A DNA stretch of 64,000 nt from positions 992,001 to 1,056,000 of the forward strand of contig NZ_CP113088.1 of assembly GCF_026625145.1 (NCBI RefSeq), read 5' to 3'. The notes beneath the pieces were generated by a model, which had not been told where the DNA came from, made no database searches, and saw nothing but the letters and a program-made list of their open reading frames with translations. Shown here piece after piece: positions 47,901-58,734 of the stretch (within the stretch, counting starts at the first letter, position 1; every line of letters starts with the position of its first letter). This stretch comes from Lacinutrix neustonica (GTDB taxonomy: Bacteria > Bacteroidota > Bacteroidia > Flavobacteriales > Flavobacteriaceae). Position numbers and translations under genes: made by a program.

Positions 47901-48527
47901 ATGGCGGTTTTCAACAGTAAGGACATTAATAATTTAGAGCATCTATATAAGATTAACCTTATTAATAGCTGTTCCGGTTTTAAAAGCGCTAATTTAATAG
48001 CTACAACCTCAAAAGAAGGTGTTGAAAATGTTGCTGTATTTAGTTCTGTGACACATGTTGGGTCCAACCCTCCTTTGCTAGGTTTCTTTTGTAGACCGAC
48101 CACTGTTACACGTAATACTTACACTAATATTAAAGACACTGGTATTTACACGATGAACCCTATTCATGAATCCATTCTTGAGGATGCCCACCATACCTCG
48201 GCAAAATACCCTTCAGAAATCTCAGAATTTGATAGAACAGGCTTAATTTCAGAATACAAAAGAGACTGTATTGCCCCTTTTGTTAAAGAAGCACCCATTC
48301 AAATAGAAATGAAATTTATTGAGGAATATTTTATTAAAGCGAATGAGACGATTTTGGTGATAGGCGAAATTCAAAATTTGTATATTCAAGATCATTTGCT
48401 AGCAAAAGATGGTTTTATAGATTTGGAAAAGGCCAATATCGCAGCCATTAATGGTCTAGACGGCTATACCATTCCGAAATTAAAAACAAGATTGAATTAC
48501 CGAGAGACCAAAAATTTAAATTGGTAA
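47901..48527 (+). CDS. Flavin reductase-like (FMN-binding split barrel)
   Basis: 208 aa. Features: SCSGFKSANLIATTSKEGVENVAVFSSVTHVGSNPPLLGFFCRP and NIKDTGIYTMNPI, the FMN-contacting parts of flavin reductase-like proteins, with DGFIDLEKANIAAINGLDGY at the C terminus. It probably binds FMN and reduces a flavin or quinone. It starts on the base after the UbiB-like gene stop. Confidence 0.82.
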   Translation: MAVFNSKDINNLEHLYKINLINSCSGFKSANLIATTSKEGVENVAVFSSVTHVGSNPPLLGFFCRPTTVTRNTYTNIKDTGIYTMNPIHESILEDAHHTSAKYPSEISEFDRTGLISEYKRDCIAPFVKEAPIQIEMKFIEEYFIKANETILVIGEIQNLYIQDHLLAKDGFIDLEKANIAAINGLDGYTIPKLKTRLNYRETKNLNW

Positions 48528-48665
48528 TATTATTGGATTGGGCATAATAGAGAATAAAAATGTTTAGATAAAAATAAACTCCATTAATAGGAAGGTCAAT
48601 AAAAATCAATGGCTTACAACATTTCAAAACCGCGAGGTGTGATCTAAAGTTATAAATTAAATAAA

Positions 48666-50090
48666 ATGAGAGTATTAGTTACAGGTGCTACGGGGTATAT
48701 AGGAAAACGATTAATACCCCTGTTAATAGAACAAGGTCATACTGTAATATGTGCGGTACGGGGCAAACTACGAACAGAACACCGCTATAGAGCAGAGGAT
48801 CATGTCATTGTCGTTGAAGCCGATTTTTTAAATCCGGAAACACTTGAAAACATCCCCAAAGATATCGATGCTGCCTATTATTTAATTCATTCTATGTCGA
48901 ATAGCATTGATAGTTTTCATCAAATGGAAAACGACTGTGCGATGAATTTTAAACACTACATCGAACAAACTAATACCAAGCAGGTTATTTATTTAAGCGG
49001 TATTACTAACGATACTAAGCTCTCGAAACATTTGTTATCGCGAAAAAATGTAGAACAAGCATTACAATCTTCAACCTATGCCTTAACTGTTTTTAAAGCG
49101 GGTATTATAGTAGGCTCGGAAGTTCTTCTTTTGAAATTATTAGAGATTTAGTAGAAAAACTTCCCGTTATGATAGCGCCAAAATGGTTGAATACAAAAAC
49201 GCAACCCATTGGTATTCGAGATGTCCTATCCTTTTTAAGTCGCGGCCTAGGCGATTCCCGTTTATATAATAAATCTTATGACATTTTTGGTCCGAGAAAT
49301 TTTAACCTATAAGCAAATGTTGCTGCGTTTTGCGAAAATTAGAAAACTGAAAAGATCTATTATTACAGTTCCAGTAATGACCCCCAAATTATCGAGTTAC
49401 TGGCTTTATTTTGTAACATCAACCTCATACAAACTAGCGTGAACCTTAGTCAATAGCATGGGTGTTGAAATCATTGGTAATAAAAGCAACATTAACAGGC
49501 TATTAGATATTGAACCCATGAATTATGATGAAGCCGTACAATTTGCCTTTGTCAAGATTAAACAAAACAGTATACTCTCCAGTTGGAAGGATTCTTTTGT
49601 TAGCAGTCGCTATAAAAAGCGGGTTTCAACAAAATACGTCCATGTCCCAAAATATGGCTGTTTTAAAGATGTAAAAGAAAGAAACGTTCTAGACGAGGAC
49701 CGCACTTTTGCGAAAATATGTGCTATTGGAGGTGAAAACGGCTGGTATTACGGCACGTTTTTATGGAAAATTCGTGGCTATATGGACAAGTTGGTGGGCG
49801 GTACCGGGTTACGTCGCGGTAGAACGAATAAAAATACGATTAGAACTGGGGATGCTTTAGACTTTTGGCGCGTGCTTCTTATCGATAAAAAAAACAAACG
49901 CCTTTTACTTTTTGCTGAAATGAAATTACCTGGGGAAGCCTGGTTAGAATTTCGGGTTGCCAAAGGAAAAGTATACCAGCGTGCTGTTTTTAGACCTCGC
50001 GGATTAGCAGGTCGCTTATATTGGTATAGTGTTTTACCATTTCATGGGTTTATATTTAAAGGGATGATAAATAAATTAGCCAATGCCTAA
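48666..50090 (+). CDS. NAD(P)-binding SDR with DUF2867 domain
   Basis: About 474 aa after three CCAGA-type corrections (49116, 49292, 49438: a deletion, an insertion and a TGA). N-terminal [18 protein letters not shown] (extended or atypical SDR), YLIHSMS, then LSGI. The C-terminal DUF2867 domain includes [42 protein letters not shown] and [22 protein letters not shown]. This fusion usually stands next to photolyase genes, as here. Redox role inferred. Confidence 0.82.
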
Positions 50091-50259
50091 ACGTATAGAA
50101 AAACAAAACCGCCCAACCAAAACCTGCCCTACTTGTGGTTTGCTATTTACTTGGCGTAAAAAATGGGAAAAGGATTGGAACAACGTAAAATATTGTAGTG
50201 ACAAATGCAGGAAAAACAAAACAGCGGCCTCATCTGGTTTAGAAACGATTTACGATTAA
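50083..50259 (+). CDS. DUF2256 zinc-ribbon-like small protein
   Basis: 58 aa. [19 protein letters not shown], then [11 protein letters not shown] and VKYCSDKCR: two CxxC-type pairs, a small treble-clef or ribbon. DUF2256 genes commonly accompany cryptochrome genes. It overlaps the SDR stop by eight bases and the cryptochrome start by 55 bases in another frame, a tight translational arrangement. Confidence 0.82.
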   Translation: MPKRIEKQNRPTKTCPTCGLLFTWRKKWEKDWNNVKYCSDKCRKNKTAASSGLETIYD

Positions 50260-51516
50260 GAGATAACACGTCTTTTAGTAAAGCCTTAAACAACAGCAGT
50301 CAAGTTGTGGCTGTTTACTGCTTTGACCCCGGACAATTTTCTAAAGATGGTTTCGGATTCAAAAAAACAGAAAAATTTAGAGCACAGTTCCTAATAGAAA
50401 CTATAGCGGATCTAAAATCGGAATTACGGCCTTTTAATATTCCATTATTTATATATCACGCCTTTACAGAAGCATCCATCTCCAAATTACATAAGCAATT
50501 TCATTTCAAGTCCATTTATTTTCAAAAGGAATGGACGCCCGAGGAATTAGCTATTAGTGAAAACGTTTTGGGTGTACTTCCGGAAGACATAGAGATTGTT
50601 GAAACCTATAATCAGTTTTTATACCACCCGGAAGACCTCCCCTTCTCTTTTAAAGCGGTTCCGGAGGTCTTTACTGAGTTTCGTAAAAAAGTACAAGACC
50701 ACAGTGAAATACGCCCTGAAACCCAACCGAGAGACTGCTGCTTTTCAACAAGAAACAATTCAAAACGACACAAAAAGCCCCTCCTTAAAAGAGTTGGGGC
50801 TTGATGATTTTGAAACCCATCCGAATGCTGCATTCCCATTTAGAGGTGGAGAAACCGAAGCCATTAAACGTTTGGAAGATTACTTTTTTACCTCTAAAAA
50901 ACTTGGTGTTTATAAGAAAACAAGAAATGGATTAATAGGAACAAATTTTAGTTCTAAATTCTCTCCATGGCTGGCTAATGGTAGTTTAAGCGCTAGAACT
51001 ATTTATTGGTACGTAATACAGTTTGAGCAAGAGTATTTTAAAAACGATTCGACGTACTGGTTGGTTTTTGAATTAATTTGGAGAGATTATTTTAAATACA
51101 TTTCGTTAAAGCACAAAATCAACATTTTTCTTATTGGCGGTATTTTAGAAAAAGATTACGAATGGAAAAAGAATCTAAAAGTCATTGAGCAATGGATTAA
51201 TGGGCAAACAGGCGAACCTTTTGTTGATGCCAATATGATTGAACTTAAAAAAACAGGTTGGATGAGTAATCGTGGGCGACAAAACGTAGCGAGTTATTTT
51301 GCCAAAACTTTAAATTTAGATTGGCGTATTGGTGCTGCCTATTTTGAATCCCAATTAATAGACTACGATGTACATAGCAATTATGGCAACTGGATGTATG
51401 TTTCAGGTGTAGGTAATGATCCAAGAGACCGAACATTTAACGTGAAACGACAAGCTGAGCGCTATGATAGCGCAGGTAAGTTTCAACGCTTGTGGTTACA
51501 AGACACTTTATTTTGA
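50205..51516 (+). CDS. DASH-type cryptochrome
   Basis: 436 aa after correcting CCGAGA at 50727-50732 (ETQPETAAF). The N-terminal antenna domain starts [13 protein letters not shown]; the C-terminal FAD domain has [31 protein letters not shown] and [26 protein letters not shown] plus [12 protein letters not shown], the CRY-DASH signature. It repairs or signals through reduced FAD, with MTHF as the usual antenna (folE lies nearby). The start lies within the DUF2256 gene. Confidence 0.9.
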
Positions 51517-53056
51517 AACGATTGAAAACACTACGATTAATTTTAGGCGACCAATTAAACAGCAAACATTCTTGGTACAGGGACCCTCACGAAGACTACC
51601 TCTACTGTATGTTTGAAATGCGGCAGGAAACCGATTATGTTAAACACCACATTCAAAAAGTAGTTGGCTTCTTTGCGGCTATGCGAGACTTTGCAAAACA
51701 TCTAGAGTCCAATAAATGTACTGTTATTTATTATACATTAGATGATAAACACAATACTCAAAACCTCGCCAAAAACCTTCAGCTACTTATTAAAACACAT
51801 GCCATTGATACGTTTCAATACCAAATGCCGAGATGAATATCGTCTAGATGACCAGCTCAAGACCTTTTGTGATACCCTGAAAATAAATACCAAAGTCTTC
51901 TCTACTGAACATTTTTATACCAATCGTGACGATTTAGACACTTTCTTCAAAGGAAAGAAACAATGGGTAATGGAGTCTTTTTATCGCGACATGCGAAAGA
52001 AACACGATATATTAATGGTTGCTGGACAACCAGAAGGTGGTAAATGGAATTATGACAAAAGCAATAGAAACAAATGGAAAGGTGAGAACGCCATTCCCGA
52101 TTTTAAAGCATTTCATAATGAGGTTTCAGAAATTATAGAATTACTACAATCTGAAGGCGTGGTCACCATTGGAACGTTTAATAGAGCTGTTTTTGAATAT
52201 CCTATAAATAGAACTCAGGCATTAGACCAGCTTAAATACTTTTGCGAAAATCTTTTAGTACATTTTGGTGATTACCAAGACGCCATGCATACTAAAGAAG
52301 TCTATCTCTTTCACTCGCGTTTGTCGTTTGCCTTGAATTGTAAAATATTATCACCAAAGAATGTGATAGACACCATTCTAAATTATTGGCGTGAATATGG
52401 CGAAAATATAGATGTCTCTCAGGTAGAAGGGTTTATTCGCCAAATTATAGGTTGGAGAGAATACATGCGTGGTATGTATTGGGCGTTAATGCCCGATTAT
52501 AAAACACAAAATCACTTAGAAAACTACAATCCATTGCCTAAATTCTTCTCGGACGGGTGATACGAAAATGAATTGTTTAAAACAGACCATTACAAATTCT
52601 TTAAATAATAGTTACGCCCATCACATTCAACGATTAATGATAACAGGAAATTATGCATTACTAACACAAATACATCCAGATGAAGTTGATGCCTGGTATT
52701 TAGGTATTTATATTGATGCTATTGAATGGGTGCAACTCCCAAATACCGAGGTATGAGTCAATATGCAGATGGTGGTAAAATTGCTACAAAGCCCTATGTT
52801 TCAAGTGGAAGCTACATTAATAAGATGAGCAATTACTGTAAAGAATGCCATTACAATCATAAAGAAAAAGTAGGTGACAAAGCTTGTCCTTTTAATAGTT
52901 TGTATTGGAATTTTCTCGGACGAAAAGCGTGAAAAATTGAGTGGGAATTTTAGAATGGGCATGATGTATAGTCTGCTGGACAAAATGAATAATGAAGATT
53001 TACAGGTTATAAAAGAAAGGGCTCAAAAAATCATTGAAAATCCTAACCAATTTTAA
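51513..53056 (+). CDS. FeS-type bacterial photolyase/cryptochrome (PhrB-like)
   Basis: About 513 aa from a TTG overlapping the previous stop, after four corrections (51828, 52547, 52746, 52914). [10 protein letters not shown] and [13 protein letters not shown], and the FAD domain [20 protein letters not shown] mark the FeS-BCP family. The C-terminal Cys set YCKECHY, then [11 protein letters not shown], binds the [4Fe-4S] cluster. Family members repair (6-4) photoproducts or sense blue light with 6,7-dimethyl-8-ribityllumazine. Confidence 0.87.
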
Positions 53057-54548
53057 TGAGCAATAAAGAAGAACTTCAAATTGTTTGGTTAAAACGAGAT
53101 TTACGTTTAACAGATAACGAAGCCATTTACAAGGCATTATATTACGGAAAGCGGGTACTTCTACTCTATCTTTTTGAAGATTTTCTCCTCCATGATAAAC
53201 ACTATAGTGAAAGACATTGGAACTTTGTAAAGCAATCAATAGAAGACTTAAACAGTAATTTAAAAAACAATCAATCGAAGGTACTTGCTATTAATGACAC
53301 TATTGAATCGTGTATGTTGAAACTTCAAAAACATTTTAATATTACAACGGTTTACTCGCATCAGGAAACAGGTATCAAAAAAACATTTGATCGGGATCTC
53401 GCGTTTTTATCATTTTGTAAAAAAAATAATATTCAGTGGATTGAGAATGTTAACAATGGTGTTTTTCGCGGCATTAAAAATAGGAAAACCTGGATTGAAG
53501 ATTGGGAGCATTTTATAATGAAGGAAGACTATAAATTTCTCCCAAGACCCAATCAACTTATATCTATAGAAGAACTTGAAACTTTGAAAAAAGATTTCAA
53601 TACTACTGATTTAAAATGTAATGAGAGTAAAACCATCCGAGAAAGGAGGAACAACAACAGGATTAAAATATTTGCATTCGTTTTTAAAGGAACGCCATAA
53701 AAATTATCGCTTTAATATTTCAAAACCTTTAGAAGCCGAGACTAAGTTGTAGTCGTTTGTCTCCTTACATTGCCTGGGGAAACCTTTCAATAAAGGAAGT
53801 AATCAATGCTACAGGCGAGGTCTTTAATGAGAGTTATCATAAAAAACATTTGAATGCCTTTCTTTCCAGATTACGTTGGCAGGCACATTTTATCCAGAAA
53901 TTTGAAATGGAAAGTCAGATGGAATTTCAAAGTATCAATAAAGGCTATCACCACTTAGATAAATCTGTAAATTTAGAATTTCAAAATGCATGGAAAACCG
54001 GACGAACGGGTTTTCCACTTGTTGACGCCTGCATCCGATGTTTAAATGAAACAGGATACTTGAACTTTAGAATGCGCGCCATGATCGTTTCTATGTTCAC
54101 CCATAATCTTTGGCAACCCTGGCAGGATATGAGTGAATACCTAGCCTCTCAATTTTTAGATTTTGAACCCGGTATTCACTATCCGCAAATACAAATGCAG
54201 GCAGGAGAAACAGGTATAAATATGTTAAGAATTTACAATCCTTTGAAAAATAGCATCGCGCACGACCCAGAAGGTGAATTTATTAAAAAATGGGTGCCGG
54301 AGTTGTCAAGACTAGAAGCGCCTCATATTCATAACCCATCAGAATTACCCTATTTTGATCAACAAATAACCGGTTTTGAATTGGGTGAAGACTACCCGTT
54401 TCCCATAGTGAATGAAAAAGAATCCAGGAAAAAAGCAAGTGATAGACTTTGGAGTATGAAAGAAGATGTTCTTGTTAAAAAAGAAGCTATACGCATATTA
54501 GGAAGGCATACGTTAAGCGACAGAAAAATTATGACCCGGAATTCTTAA
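53056..54548 (+). CDS. Photolyase/cryptochrome, third paralogue
   Basis: About 496 aa after correcting CCGAGA at 53637 and 53736. Antenna domain [18 protein letters not shown] domain [64 protein letters not shown] and [15 protein letters not shown]. It differs from CPD class I: the usual WRE..MQ segment is replaced. The ATG overlaps the TAA of the preceding gene by one base. The role could be CPD, (6-4) or light sensing. Confidence 0.85.
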
Positions 54549-54633
54549 TAGCTTAAATTGAATACTTTACACCAACAATTTCACTGCCATCACTCAAAAC
54601 TATGACACCATAAACAACTAATATGTTAATTTT

Positions 54634-54663
54634 TGTTTAACAAATATTAATTAAAGTTAAACA
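54634..54663 (+). promoter_or_regulatory. Operator palindrome TGTTTAAC-N14-GTTAAACA, copy 2
   Basis: Same half sites and 14-base spacer as at 45855, with ATTTCGTA following and the -7 box TAACTTTG at 54669-54676. It stands before the 54697 transcription unit. The right half-site overlaps the expected -33 to -7 region, a repressor-type arrangement. Confidence 0.65.
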
Positions 54664-54696
54664 TTTCGTAACTTTGATTACATTAGAAATAAAAAA

Positions 54697-55125
54697 TTGA
54701 TATTTAACACCACATACACAGACAAGAAAACCAAAGTATTAATCAACGATTTACTTGGGAAGCCGTACTCCTTTATGCAATCCATTAAAATGAAAGGTAC
54801 AGGTTCTAAACGTATGATTGTTGATGAAGTGAGTCCGAGTTTACACCGCTATCTCAATATTATTTCTGACATAAACTATGCAAATATTGAATTAAGACCG
54901 AGTGGTATATTAATTCATATCAATCAAGGTTTAAAAAATTTTAGTTGGGCGATTCCTTATTACCACTTGGTTATTTACAAGACCAACGGTTCCAGCATTC
55001 ATGCTCAAGGCAAGTTTATTCATTTTAGAAACAGTAAAACCTTTAAGGAGAATAAGTCTTTTTTTGATCGACTGTTTGCGTTAAAAGTAAATTTTGATGA
55101 ACAATACAAATTCATGGACCAATAG
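54697..55125 (+). CDS. Unknown protein, first gene of the second light-associated unit
   Basis: 142 aa from a TTG 20 bases after the -7 box (IFNTTYTDKKTKVLINDLLG). Features: PSLHRYLNIISDINYANIELRPSGILIHINQGLKNFSWAIPYYHL. Soluble, no catalytic motif; reminiscent of small beta-rich PH-like proteins. Its position behind the shared operator suggests a part in the same stress response. It abuts the TIGR03643 gene. Confidence 0.65.
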   Translation: MIFNTTYTDKKTKVLINDLLGKPYSFMQSIKMKGTGSKRMIVDEVSPSLHRYLNIISDINYANIELRPSGILIHINQGLKNFSWAIPYYHLVIYKTNGSSIHAQGKFIHFRNSKTFKENKSFFDRLFALKVNFDEQYKFMDQ

Positions 55126-55404
55126 ATGACAAAAGACTATACTTTAGAGCAACTAGATCGCATTATTGAAATGGCATGGGAAGACAGAACACCATTTGAC
55201 GCCATTGCCTTTCAATTTGACATTAAAGAACAAGAGGTAATAAACCTTATGAGACGCGAGATGAAATCTAGCAGTTTTAAACTTTGGCGCGCTCGGGTAC
55301 AAGGTCGTACAACAAAGCACTCGAAAAAACGTGATTTTGATGAGGGGCGTTTTAAAAGCTCTAGACAAAAACAAATTACACATAATAAAATAAGTAAACG
55401 ATAA
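55126..55404 (+). CDS. TIGR03643-family protein
   Basis: 92 aa. YTLEQLDRIIEMAWEDRTPFDAIAFQFDIKEQEV, then LMRREMKSSSFKLWRARVQGRTTKHSKKR: the conserved core of TIGR03643, with a helix-turn-helix-like first half and a basic second half. It accompanies photolyase genes in many marine bacteria. Possibly a DNA- or RNA-binding accessory factor (inference). Confidence 0.82.
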   Translation: MTKDYTLEQLDRIIEMAWEDRTPFDAIAFQFDIKEQEVINLMRREMKSSSFKLWRARVQGRTTKHSKKRDFDEGRFKSSRQKQITHNKISKR

Positions 55405-55500
55405 ATATTGCTATGGCACGAGCTCTAAAGGTATTACTTTCCAATAAGCGAATGACAAGCAAAAAGCATCTAACGTATTAAAAATAATTAAACACCACCG

Positions 55501-56203
55501 ATGAAAAATCCAAATTTAGAACTGCTTACAGAAAAAAACGGAATGAAGCTCAATGGTTTCTCTTCTGAAGATATTGGTGACGATCACTTATATACAGGAC
55601 TAGAAACCCCCATGAAAACGGATGCTTTTAAATGGAGTGATGAAGAAAAGAAAGAAAAAATTGCCCTTCTTTTTGAAGAAATCATGGACGTTATGGGCTT
55701 AGATCTTACTGATGATTCGCTAAGGGGCACACCGGACCGCGTGGCTAAAATGTACATTGATGAAATATTTTCCGGATTAAACCCGAATAATAAACCAAAA
55801 ATTGCTTTATTTGACAATAAGTATCAATATAACCGAGATGCTTGTCGAAAAAAATATCACGTTTTACTCTAACTGTGAGCATCACTTTGTTCCTATCATT
55901 GGTAAAGCACACGTGTCATACATTTCTTCCGGCAAGGTTATTGGTCTATCAAAGTTGAACCGGATTGTACAATATTTTGCGAAAAGACCGCAAGTACAAG
56001 AACGTTTAACAAATCAAATAGCAAACGAATTAAAACTAATTCTCGAAACAGAAGATATAGCTGTAATTATTGATGCAAAACATTTATGTGTGTCATCACG
56101 CGGTATCAAAGACGATACCTCTACAACTGTAACTGCTTATTACGGAGGCGCTTTTAAATCGCAAGCCAAAATAACTGAATTACAGAATTATCTAAAAGAT
56201 TGA
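55501..56203 (+). CDS. folE: GTP cyclohydrolase I
   Basis: 233 aa after correcting CCGAGA at 55833-55838 (YNQMLVEKNITFYSNCEHH). Zinc and catalytic residues: SNCEHHFVPIIGKAHVSYI (Cys, His, His) and the second Cys in KHLCVSSRGIKDDTS. It makes 7,8-dihydroneopterin triphosphate, the first step to folate. MTHF, a photolyase antenna, derives from this route, which explains its place here. Confidence 0.92.
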
Positions 56204-56427
56204 CAATGGACATTTTAAAAAAAGCCTTAGAATTTGAAGAAGCGGGTACAACATTTATAACCACGAATGAACGTATAATAGCTTCGCGCCAAGTAAAAGA
56301 ACTCATATTAGGCTTAAACGAAATTTATAAAGAAACAAAAAACCCTGAGCTTATGGACGTTATGAAACGTCTTACAGCTATGAAGCAAAAAATTGAAAAG
56401 CGATTAAAAGGTCGCCCTACATCATAG
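56200..56427 (+). CDS. Small helical protein, unknown
   Basis: 75 aa overlapping the folE stop by four bases. ILKKALEFEEAGTTFITTNERIIASRQVKELILGL and a Lys-rich tail. No domain recognised; strongly helical. The overlap implies translational coupling with folE. Confidence 0.65.
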   Translation: MTMDILKKALEFEEAGTTFITTNERIIASRQVKELILGLNEIYKETKNPELMDVMKRLTAMKQKIEKRLKGRPTS

Positions 56428-56480
56428 AGAATACAGCTTAAAAGCTGCCTTCCGTCTATGCTAAAACATCTCATAAAAAT

Positions 56481-57164
56481 ATGAAAAACATACTAGTTAT
56501 AGGCGGAAGCAAAGGTATTGGCAATGCCATTATTACCTGTCTATTAGACAATAATAAGGTTATAAACATTAGTAGAACGTCCCCAAAACAGTCACATCAA
56601 AATTTAACACATCACGCCTGTGATGTGTTAAAGGATGACCTCCGAGACTTAGAGGCTCTAGACGTCCTAATCTATTGCCCAGGCAGCATCAATTTGAAAC
56701 CCATTTCCAGGCTAAGCTTAGACGATTTTAGAGCCGATTTTGAAATCAATGTCCTTGGCGCGGTAAAGGCTATTCAAAAATATTTACCTGTTTTGAAAAA
56801 CGGGAAGTCACCGGCTATTCTATTATTTAGTACCGTTGCTGCTAAACTAGGCATGCCCTTTCATGCCAGTGTAGCCACAGCAAAATCTGGTGTTGAAGGT
56901 TTAGTGAAATCCTTAGGTGCTGAATTAGCGCCAAGCATTCGTATTAACGCCATTGCGCCAACGGTAACAGACACTACCTTGGCTTCTAAATTGCTCCGGA
57001 ATGAGAAAATGGTAGAAAATATGGTGGATCGCCACCCTCTTAAAAAATTTCTAAATCCTGAAGAAGTTGCCAATATGGCAGACTTTTTAATTTCTGATAA
57101 AGCGGCGTCTATTTACGGGCAAATTTTTGAAATGGATTGTGGTATTGTAAGTTTCAAAATTTAA
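56481..57164 (+). CDS. SDR-family oxidoreductase
   Basis: 227 aa. ILVIGGSKGIGNAIITCLL (nucleotide loop), ILLFSTVAAKLGMPFHASVATAKSGVEGL: the Tyr of the usual YxxxK is replaced by a Val/Thr stretch (ASVATAKSG), so the catalytic Tyr may be missing. IYGQIFEMDCGIVSF closes it. Substrate unknown. The glutathione peroxidase gene follows three bases later. Confidence 0.78.
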   Translation: MKNILVIGGSKGIGNAIITCLLDNNKVINISRTSPKQSHQNLTHHACDVLKDDLRDLEALDVLIYCPGSINLKPISRLSLDDFRADFEINVLGAVKAIQKYLPVLKNGKSPAILLFSTVAAKLGMPFHASVATAKSGVEGLVKSLGAELAPSIRINAIAPTVTDTTLASKLLRNEKMVENMVDRHPLKKFLNPEEVANMADFLISDKAASIYGQIFEMDCGIVSFKI

Positions 57165-57167
57165 GTT

Positions 57168-57707
57168 ATGAATCCATTTCAAGTTTTCTTTAAAACCTTT
57201 TTCACCAAGCCTATTGAAGCGACCGGAACCCGTCAAATCACCTCTATTTACGACATTAAAATAAGGAGCTTGAATGGCAAAGCTATTGATTTATCAGATT
57301 TTAAAAACAAACATGTATTATTTGTTAATGTGGCTTCCAAATGTGGCTTTACACCGCAATATAAGCAGCTACAAGAATTGAGTGACACCTATAAAGACAC
57401 CCTAATGGTCATTGGTGTACCATGCAATCAATTTGGTAAGCAAGAACCTGGAAATGCAAAAGAGATCGAAACATTTTGTGAAGTAAATTATGGTGTTACT
57501 TTTTTAATCACTGAAAAAATTGATGTTAAGGGACATGAAATACACCCCTTGTATCAATGGCTCACACAAAAATCGAAAAACGGAAGCTCTAATTCTTCAG
57601 TGAAATGGAATTTTCAAAAATATTTAGTAGATGGAAACGGTGTCCTTAAGGATTATTTCTACTCTGCCACTACCCCTTTAAGTAAAAAAATAACCAAGTA
57701 TTTATGA
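57168..57707 (+). CDS. Glutathione peroxidase-like thiol peroxidase
   Basis: 179 aa. The catalytic set is present: FVNVASKCGFTPQYKQL (peroxidatic Cys in place of selenocysteine), CNQFGKQEPGNAKEI (Gln) and VKWNFQKYLVDGNG (Trp, Asn). The N-terminal 25 residues could be a signal or linker. It reduces lipid or other hydroperoxides, fitting photo-oxidative stress. Overlaps the TspO gene by four bases. Confidence 0.88.
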   Translation: MNPFQVFFKTFFTKPIEATGTRQITSIYDIKIRSLNGKAIDLSDFKNKHVLFVNVASKCGFTPQYKQLQELSDTYKDTLMVIGVPCNQFGKQEPGNAKEIETFCEVNYGVTFLITEKIDVKGHEIHPLYQWLTQKSKNGSSNSSVKWNFQKYLVDGNGVLKDYFYSATTPLSKKITKYL

Positions 57708-58165
57708 AACTAGCCAAACGTATATTGCTTTTCTTAATCCTTAATTTTGGAGGGTTAGCTTATGGAAGCTGGTTGATGAATAATGGCCCGTTAACCCAAT
57801 GGTATACTAGCCTTAACAAAGCGCCTTGGACACCACCAGGCTGGGTCTTTGGTATTGCTTGGACGCTCATCATGATTTGTTTTTCTATCTATTTAGGCTA
57901 CTTGTTTTTAAAATCGGATACGTTACAATTGCGATTGGCAGTCGCCTTTCAATTGGTCTTAAATGTCTCATGGAATTACGTGTTTTTCAATCAACACAAA
58001 ATAGCGTTCGCTCTAGTTGTTATTAGTACACTAACGATTGTTGTGTTCACCTTTTTCTTTTGCAATAGGAAAAAAATGCACGCTAAGAGTTATTTGCTGT
58101 TCCCTTATATGATTTGGATGTTGATTGCAACCTCTTTAAATGCGTATATCCTAGTCAATAATTAA
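57704..58165 (+). CDS. tspO: TspO/MBR (tryptophan-rich sensory) protein
   Basis: 153 aa, five membrane helices. WYTSLNKAPWTPPGWVFGIAWTLIMI and NVSWNYVFF are TspO hallmarks, with YMIWMLIATSLNAYIL near the end. It binds porphyrins or carotenoid-type ligands and is linked to light and oxygen responses in other bacteria. Start overlaps the GPx stop. Confidence 0.9.
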   Translation: MKLAKRILLFLILNFGGLAYGSWLMNNGPLTQWYTSLNKAPWTPPGWVFGIAWTLIMICFSIYLGYLFLKSDTLQLRLAVAFQLVLNVSWNYVFFNQHKIAFALVVISTLTIVVFTFFFCNRKKMHAKSYLLFPYMIWMLIATSLNAYILVNN

Positions 58166-58227
58166 ATAAGAGCGCTGCACTAGCGCTGAAAATATAATTA
58201 AAAATGGCGATCCGTCGCTGGCACATT

Positions 58228-58692
58228 ATGAAAATATACAGATTACATAAAAAACAAAAGCTTCCCATTACCAAAGCACAAGCTTGGGCCTTTTTATCCA
58301 GTCCGAATAATTTGAAAACAATTACCCCGGATTACATGGGCTTCAATATTCTTTACGGAGCAGATAGGCCCATGTTTGCAGGACAAATCATTCAATACAT
58401 TGTAACCCCGGTTTTAGGTATAAAAACCAAATGGGTCACAGAAATCACCCATGTGCAAGAGGGCGATTACTTTGTCGATGAACAACGTTTTGGTCCCTAT
58501 GCCTTATGGCATCATAAACATTTTATTAAAGAAATTGATGGTGGCATTGAGATGGAGGATATTATTGATTACAAAATCCCCTTTGGCATTTTGGGGCAAC
58601 TGGTACATCCATTTCTAGTAAAACCAAAACTCAATGAGATTTTCGAGTACCGTACTAAAAAACTGGAAGCCCTTTTTGGCGTTTATAAATAA
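58228..58692 (+). CDS. SRPBCC-family (cyclase/dehydrase-like) protein
   Basis: 154 aa from the ATG at 58228 (an earlier ATG at 58204 adds eight residues). Features: ITKAQAWAFLSSPNNLKTITP, GQIIQYIVTPVLGIKTKWVTEITHV, FVDEQRFGPYALWHHKHFIKE. Ligand-binding helix-grip fold; such proteins are standard members of light-induced (LitR/CarH-type) clusters. Confidence 0.85.
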   Translation: MKIYRLHKKQKLPITKAQAWAFLSSPNNLKTITPDYMGFNILYGADRPMFAGQIIQYIVTPVLGIKTKWVTEITHVQEGDYFVDEQRFGPYALWHHKHFIKEIDGGIEMEDIIDYKIPFGILGQLVHPFLVKPKLNEIFEYRTKKLEALFGVYK

Positions 58693-58734
58693 TGAGTCCG
58701 CGCCGCAGATGCGTAAGTGAAATTTATCTTTTTA

